Shown here: piece by piece, positions 7,283 through 9,778 of the stretch
Layout: each line of letters opens with the position of its first letter
Numbering within the stretch: the first letter of the stretch is position 1
NCBI GenBank assembly: GCA_022822685.1
Contig: JAJEAQ010000549.1
Location: forward strand, 1-9,778
From: Trichodesmium sp. jk18x7bins.61
GTDB taxonomy: Bacteria > Cyanobacteriota > Cyanobacteriia > Cyanobacteriales > Microcoleaceae
DNA length: 9,778 bases
Direction: 5' to 3'
The notes under the pieces: generated by a model
The model's database searches: none
Seen by the model: the letters and a program-made list of their open reading frames with translations, nothing else
What the model was told of the DNA's origin: nothing
Position numbers and translations under genes: made by a program

Positions 7283-7408
7283 ATAGTTGATTTTGCGAGC
7301 GATTTTACTGTAATTATCTTTCTCAAAGTCGGCATTCATCCCAAGACAAAGATAGTACTGGTGGGAGGGACTTCTGCCGGCGCAATGATAATTGTAATTT
7401 ATCTGTAG
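7283..7408 (+). pseudogene. Short fragment with a GGTSAGA motif, possibly from a serine hydrolase
   Basis: A plus-strand frame without a start codon runs from just after TGA 7280-7282 to TAG 7406-7408. Its last third encodes KIVLVGGTSAGAMII, a hydrophobic strand followed by a G-T-S-A-G-A turn like the nucleophile elbow of cyanophycinase/S51 peptidases or of some alpha/beta hydrolases. The rest of the frame resembles nothing I recognise. It overlaps the last 10 bases of the convergent channel gene. It may be a relic of a deleted gene or chance; I favour a relic only because the local GC content is raised exactly here. Confidence 0.2.
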
Positions 7409-9063
7409 AAATAAGCTAATCTTAACCTTCTAACAATTTCTCCATGAACTTCACTGCGGATACGGTAGCCTCGTTGACACTTTTCCAACTTAACATTATC
7501 CACAAAAAACTTCACACCCATATTGATAGTACCATCTCCACCACCACTCATTTTCAGATCTTGCATCCAAATTCTAGGAGACTGCCACAAAAAATATGTT
7601 CGGAATCTTTCCTCGATCCATGTCCATAACTCTTGAGCATAGTCATCCAACTTAGTTTCTAAACCACTATGACTAGCAGTAGTGATTTGCTGTAAAAACT
7701 TGTTCATTCTAAATTTTAAAAAAGAAATTTTTCTTTCCCATTCAACCTCTAAAATTTGATGATCTTCATAAATTAAATCTGGATCTTTCTGCCAGGTTTG
7801 ATAATAAATTCTCACCAAATTAATCAGATTATCTTCACCCATGCTCTCTGATTCTTTCAAAGATAATAACCTTTGCCTTCTTTGTTTTTCTGAAACTATT
7901 TCCAGGCCTGCTATTTTTACTATATCAATATAATAACCTTGAATTGCCCTAACTTCTCCTGTATCCAGTCCTTCCATTTCCATCAACTTAATTTTGCTTA
8001 TTAAGTCTTTCATTGCTTTCTCAATTTCTTGGAGCTTAATTGTAACTTTTTGCTCTGCCATTAGACGTAGACGACCAGTTTCTTGCTTAGAAAAAAGATT
8101 ATCATCATTATTTACCAATTGATCTGTGACTCTGTAAAAGTTTTTTATAGCCCACAACTTGTTATCTATTTTCCCTAAAACATCTGGATGACTCAACACA
8201 ACTTCTTCAATAATTTTGATAGCTTGATTCGGATCGCTGTCAGCTCTGAGTGGAACAGTAATTGTATAGCAATAGTTGGAATTAGGACGACTAAAATTCA
8301 CCAACTTTTGACTTTCTAAGGATGCATTAGGCATGAATAAATTACAATTACTTTCAATCAAATATAAGGTTGTCAATCTGATTCCTACTGATTCAATGAT
8401 AGCGATTGAACCATCCTGTAAAGCAACAACATCACCAAATTGAAATGGTGTATCTATCAACAAAACCAGACCACTAAAGAAGTTAGATAAAATATCTTTC
8501 AATGCAAAGCCAAGTACAAATGAAACACCACCAAATGCTACCCATAACCCAGTTAGGTCTATTCCTAATGACTGAAGAAATAAAAATCCTCCTAGCAAAT
8601 ATATCACAACAGGTAGAGTATTATTAACCAAAGGAACTAATACATCATCCCAGTCTGCTTCTGTTTGTGCTGCATACTTGCTGACGGAGTAAACAATTAC
8701 CTCAGTAAATAACTTATTGACCAAAAAAGTACAGACTAAAATAATTATTGCTGTTAATGATCTTTGAATGAAAGATAAATCAAAGGGGGAGCCTTGGCTA
8801 TTGATAACTATTTTAATAACAATCAGTATAGAAATTACCAGTAGAGGATTTCGTAAAATGTTTACTGTTAAAATACCTATTTCTTTATTAGTCTTCCGAA
8901 ATAAAGACTCTGCTCCCCAAAAGAGCAACATGTAAACAATATATGAAAGGATAGCTAAACTTATCCAAATTACTATTTCTCCTATGAAACCATTTAATCC
9001 CTGCTCTCCCAAAGATAATGAGTTCATAACTGTAGAGTTTGATGTTTGTAATAATGTCAACAT
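7399..9063 (-). CDS. MscS-family mechanosensitive ion channel with a large cytoplasmic insertion
   Basis: The 554-residue product is an inner-membrane channel of the MscS family, which opens under membrane tension to release solutes on osmotic downshock. About five membrane segments are visible (roughly 28-49, 68-88, 102-118, 146-167 and the pore helix 171-203). The MscS signature GFALKDILSNFFSGLVLLID is at 185-204 with FGDVV following, then the beta domain with VGIRLTTL (226-233) and FMPNASL (243-249, in place of the usual IPNS-type motif). The alpha/beta domain starts normally (270-297), but its last strand and helix only return at about 505-550 (GTINMGVKFFVDN, GEIVRRLRLAYF). About 200 charged, helical residues, coiled-coil-like near 330-365, lie between. 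E. coli MscS has 286 residues, so this is a large form. The ATG at 9063-9061 has AAGG three bases upstream; Met13 is an alternative start. It is convergent with the broken homocitrate synthase. Confidence 0.9.
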   Translation of the reverse strand: MLTLLQTSNSTVMNSLSLGEQGLNGFIGEIVIWISLAILSYIVYMLLFWGAESLFRKTNKEIGILTVNILRNPLLVISILIVIKIVINSQGSPFDLSFIQRSLTAIIILVCTFLVNKLFTEVIVYSVSKYAAQTEADWDDVLVPLVNNTLPVVIYLLGGFLFLQSLGIDLTGLWVAFGGVSFVLGFALKDILSNFFSGLVLLIDTPFQFGDVVALQDGSIAIIESVGIRLTTLYLIESNCNLFMPNASLESQKLVNFSRPNSNYCYTITVPLRADSDPNQAIKIIEEVVLSHPDVLGKIDNKLWAIKNFYRVTDQLVNNDDNLFSKQETGRLRLMAEQKVTIKLQEIEKAMKDLISKIKLMEMEGLDTGEVRAIQGYYIDIVKIAGLEIVSEKQRRQRLLSLKESESMGEDNLINLVRIYYQTWQKDPDLIYEDHQILEVEWERKISFLKFRMNKFLQQITTASHSGLETKLDDYAQELWTWIEERFRTYFLWQSPRIWMQDLKMSGGGDGTINMGVKFFVDNVKLEKCQRGYRIRSEVHGEIVRRLRLAYFYR

Positions 9064-9107
9064 AGCCTTAATTTAACGTCTATTTAGTAGTATTTTTTGA
9101 CAAATAA

Positions 9108-9136
9108 TAAATATATGTCTTACAGCCTTAGAGCAA
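9108..9136 (-). promoter_or_regulatory. Candidate promoter of the mscS-type gene
   Basis: On the minus strand TTGCTC (9136-9131) and TATTTA (9113-9108) are separated by 17 bases, close to -35 and -10 elements. The -10 match is poor. A start of transcription near 9100 would give a leader of about 37 bases before the ATG. Confidence 0.3.
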
Positions 9137-9137
9137 T

Positions 9138-9170
9138 TCACATTAATTGACCATAATGTGACTTTTCACA
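9138..9170. promoter_or_regulatory. Overlapping dyads upstream of the mscS-type gene
   Basis: TCACATTA (9138-9145) and TAATGTGA (9154-9161) are perfect 8-bp arms around 8 bases. The right arm is reused in a second dyad, TGTGA (9157-9161) with TCACA (9166-9170) around 4 bases. The first dyad begins one base upstream of the candidate -35 element, the position of an activator. The half-site words recall CRP-family sites, but the usual six-base spacing is not met, so the regulator is open. Confidence 0.4.
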
Positions 9171-9613
9171 CAACGTCTCTGCCTATTCAGACAAGCTAAG
9201 GTTGATTATGGTTCTGCAATGAGACATGATATTATTCAGGCTGTATTAAAATTATCTAGATCGTTGAAGATTTTAGCATAAATTTGGCCAAAGTCTATGT
9301 CGTCTGAAACACATAGATCAGAGCAAATCTGAATTTAATACTGATCAAATCAAAAATAGCCTACAGGTAATCAGGAAGTTAGGGAGGAAAGTTGAACGAG
9401 AGAGAAAAGGAAGTTGACATAATACCAATTTATTTTAGTTTCCCTACACTGATTTAGCTGAGAGCAATCAGTAGTCAATGTGCGTGAGCAATATGCTCAG
9501 ACTATGAATTTGGTAGTAGCCATTACAGTAGTATTGTTTTTTGAAATTGAGATTACAAATTTTTCATGAATAGGTGGTTTGTCTCTCGTGTTTTTCGGGG
9601 CTTGGTAGTTTGA

Positions 9614-9639
9614 CGATCGCGCCTGATGAGGCGCGATCG
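9614..9639. repeat. GC-rich HIP1 hairpin
   Basis: CGATCGCGCC (9614-9623) and its exact reverse complement (9630-9639) form a 10-bp stem around a 6-base loop; the right side includes the HIP1 octamer 9633-9640. It is by far the most stable hairpin in the window, in otherwise AT-rich DNA. It resembles the small dispersed repeats built on HIP1-like sequence in cyanobacterial intergenic regions. Its left 13 bases recur at 5447-5459. Confidence 0.75.
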
Positions 9640-9642
9640 CTG

Positions 9643-9662
9643 AAGAGTTTTGCACTCTTTTT
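9643..9662 (+). terminator. Short terminator-like hairpin
   Basis: AAGAGT (9643-9648) pairs with ACTCTT (9654-9659) around five bases and is followed by TTT. It begins three bases after the HIP1 hairpin, so the two could act together. The stem is short and AT-rich and no plus-strand gene is seen just upstream. Confidence 0.35.
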
Positions 9663-9736
9663 ATTGTCAAAATATTTTGGGAAATTGGTATTAATAAGGA
9701 CTTGATGTAATAGTGCGATTCGTTTCTAGCAGGAAC

Positions 9737-9751
9737 CCCTAGCAACTAGGG
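9737..9751. repeat. 6-bp hairpin near the window end
   Basis: CCCTAG and CTAGGG pair perfectly around CAA. Such hairpins are found near the ends of IS200/IS605-type elements in cyanobacteria, but no transposase is visible before the window ends, so this reading is only a possibility. Confidence 0.35.
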
Positions 9752-9778
9752 ACGTATGGCTAGAGTCCAGCCCATGTG

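Larger units (their letters stand above)
6980..7398. other. Non-coding region between convergent homocitrate synthase pseudogene and mscS-type gene
   Basis: No complete gene is seen. It holds a copy of the TAATACCAATT motif (7024-7034), a weak 5-bp hairpin with a T-rich tail (7170-7189) that might end plus-strand transcripts, a heptamer-type repeat (7235-7255), and a short plus-strand frame at 7283-7408 with a GGTSAGA motif. The bases around 7350-7383 are clearly more GC-rich than the surroundings. Confidence 0.5.
9420..9693. mobile_element. MITE-like segment with 12-bp terminal inverted repeats
   Basis: TAATACCAATTT at 9420-9431 is matched exactly by its reverse complement at 9682-9693. The 274 bp between the outer ends have no recognisable coding capacity but contain two hairpins near the right end, a composition usual for non-autonomous elements. 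I see no clear target-site duplication in the bases just outside. An 11-base copy of the same end occurs alone at 7024-7034. The alternative is a frequent intergenic word of this genome that happens to be inverted here. Confidence 0.4.
9064..9778. other. Non-coding region upstream of the channel gene
   Basis: The 715 bases hold no gene I can support. From left to right there is a candidate channel promoter with dyads upstream (9108-9170), a purine-rich stretch (9370-9412), and a 274-bp segment with 12-bp inverted ends (9420-9693) that contains a strong HIP1 hairpin and a terminator-like hairpin. A 6-bp hairpin follows at 9737-9751. An open minus-strand frame of about 82 codons (9745-9497) crosses several of these structures and has no recognisable motif. 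Confidence 0.5.

Noticed and set aside
7444..7629. 61-codon plus-strand open frame
   Set aside because: It is antisense to the conserved C-terminal part of the MscS-type gene and shows no domain.
9497..9745. 82-codon minus-strand gene
   Set aside because: It starts at TTG right after a stop, crosses a strong palindrome and a terminator-like hairpin, and has no recognisable domain.

Overview
The window is most likely from a filamentous cyanobacterium with an AT-rich, gene-poor genome. Three things point there: HIP1 octamers (GCGATCGC) at 4219-4226, 5446-5453 and 9633-9640; arrays of AT-rich heptamer repeats (457-512, a relic at 221-240, a purine-rich variant at 7235-7255); and gene families with cyanobacterial-looking members. 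Coding density is low and two genes in the middle are visibly broken. I cannot name the genus from this sequence alone.

Layout. (1) 1-528 is non-coding and repeat-rich. (2) 529-3081 (minus) encodes an 850-residue protein with a disordered Gln/Lys/Glu-rich head and two copies of one domain, each opening with a VGE-x-[HY]-DES...RR...YW motif and closing with a GVWKI...[HY] motif. Both putative key histidines are present in the second copy and both are tyrosine in the first. (3) 3352-4317 (minus) is an intact acetamidase/formamidase. (4) 4694-5550 (plus) is a P-loop nucleotide-kinase-like ATPase broken by one stop and two frameshifts. (5) 5816-6979 (plus) is a Lys20-type homocitrate synthase broken by three different in-frame stop codons with the frame otherwise intact. 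(6) 7399-9063 (minus) is an MscS-family mechanosensitive channel whose C-terminal domain appears split by a helical insertion of about 200 residues. (7) 9064-9778 is non-coding: a possible channel promoter with overlapping dyads upstream, a 274-bp segment bounded by 12-bp inverted repeats (MITE-like), a strong HIP1 hairpin and a terminator-like hairpin.

How the genes relate. The kinase and homocitrate synthase lie in tandem on the same strand and have decayed together, so they probably served one pathway that this lineage gave up. The formamidase is divergent from them, and the channel is convergent with them; neither shows a functional link to its neighbours. The most novel-looking item is the large duplicated-domain protein. 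Its motifs suggest the EreA/ChaN/TraB-TIKI type of histidine-containing fold and possibly a secreted or injected effector, but that reading is inference from motifs only.
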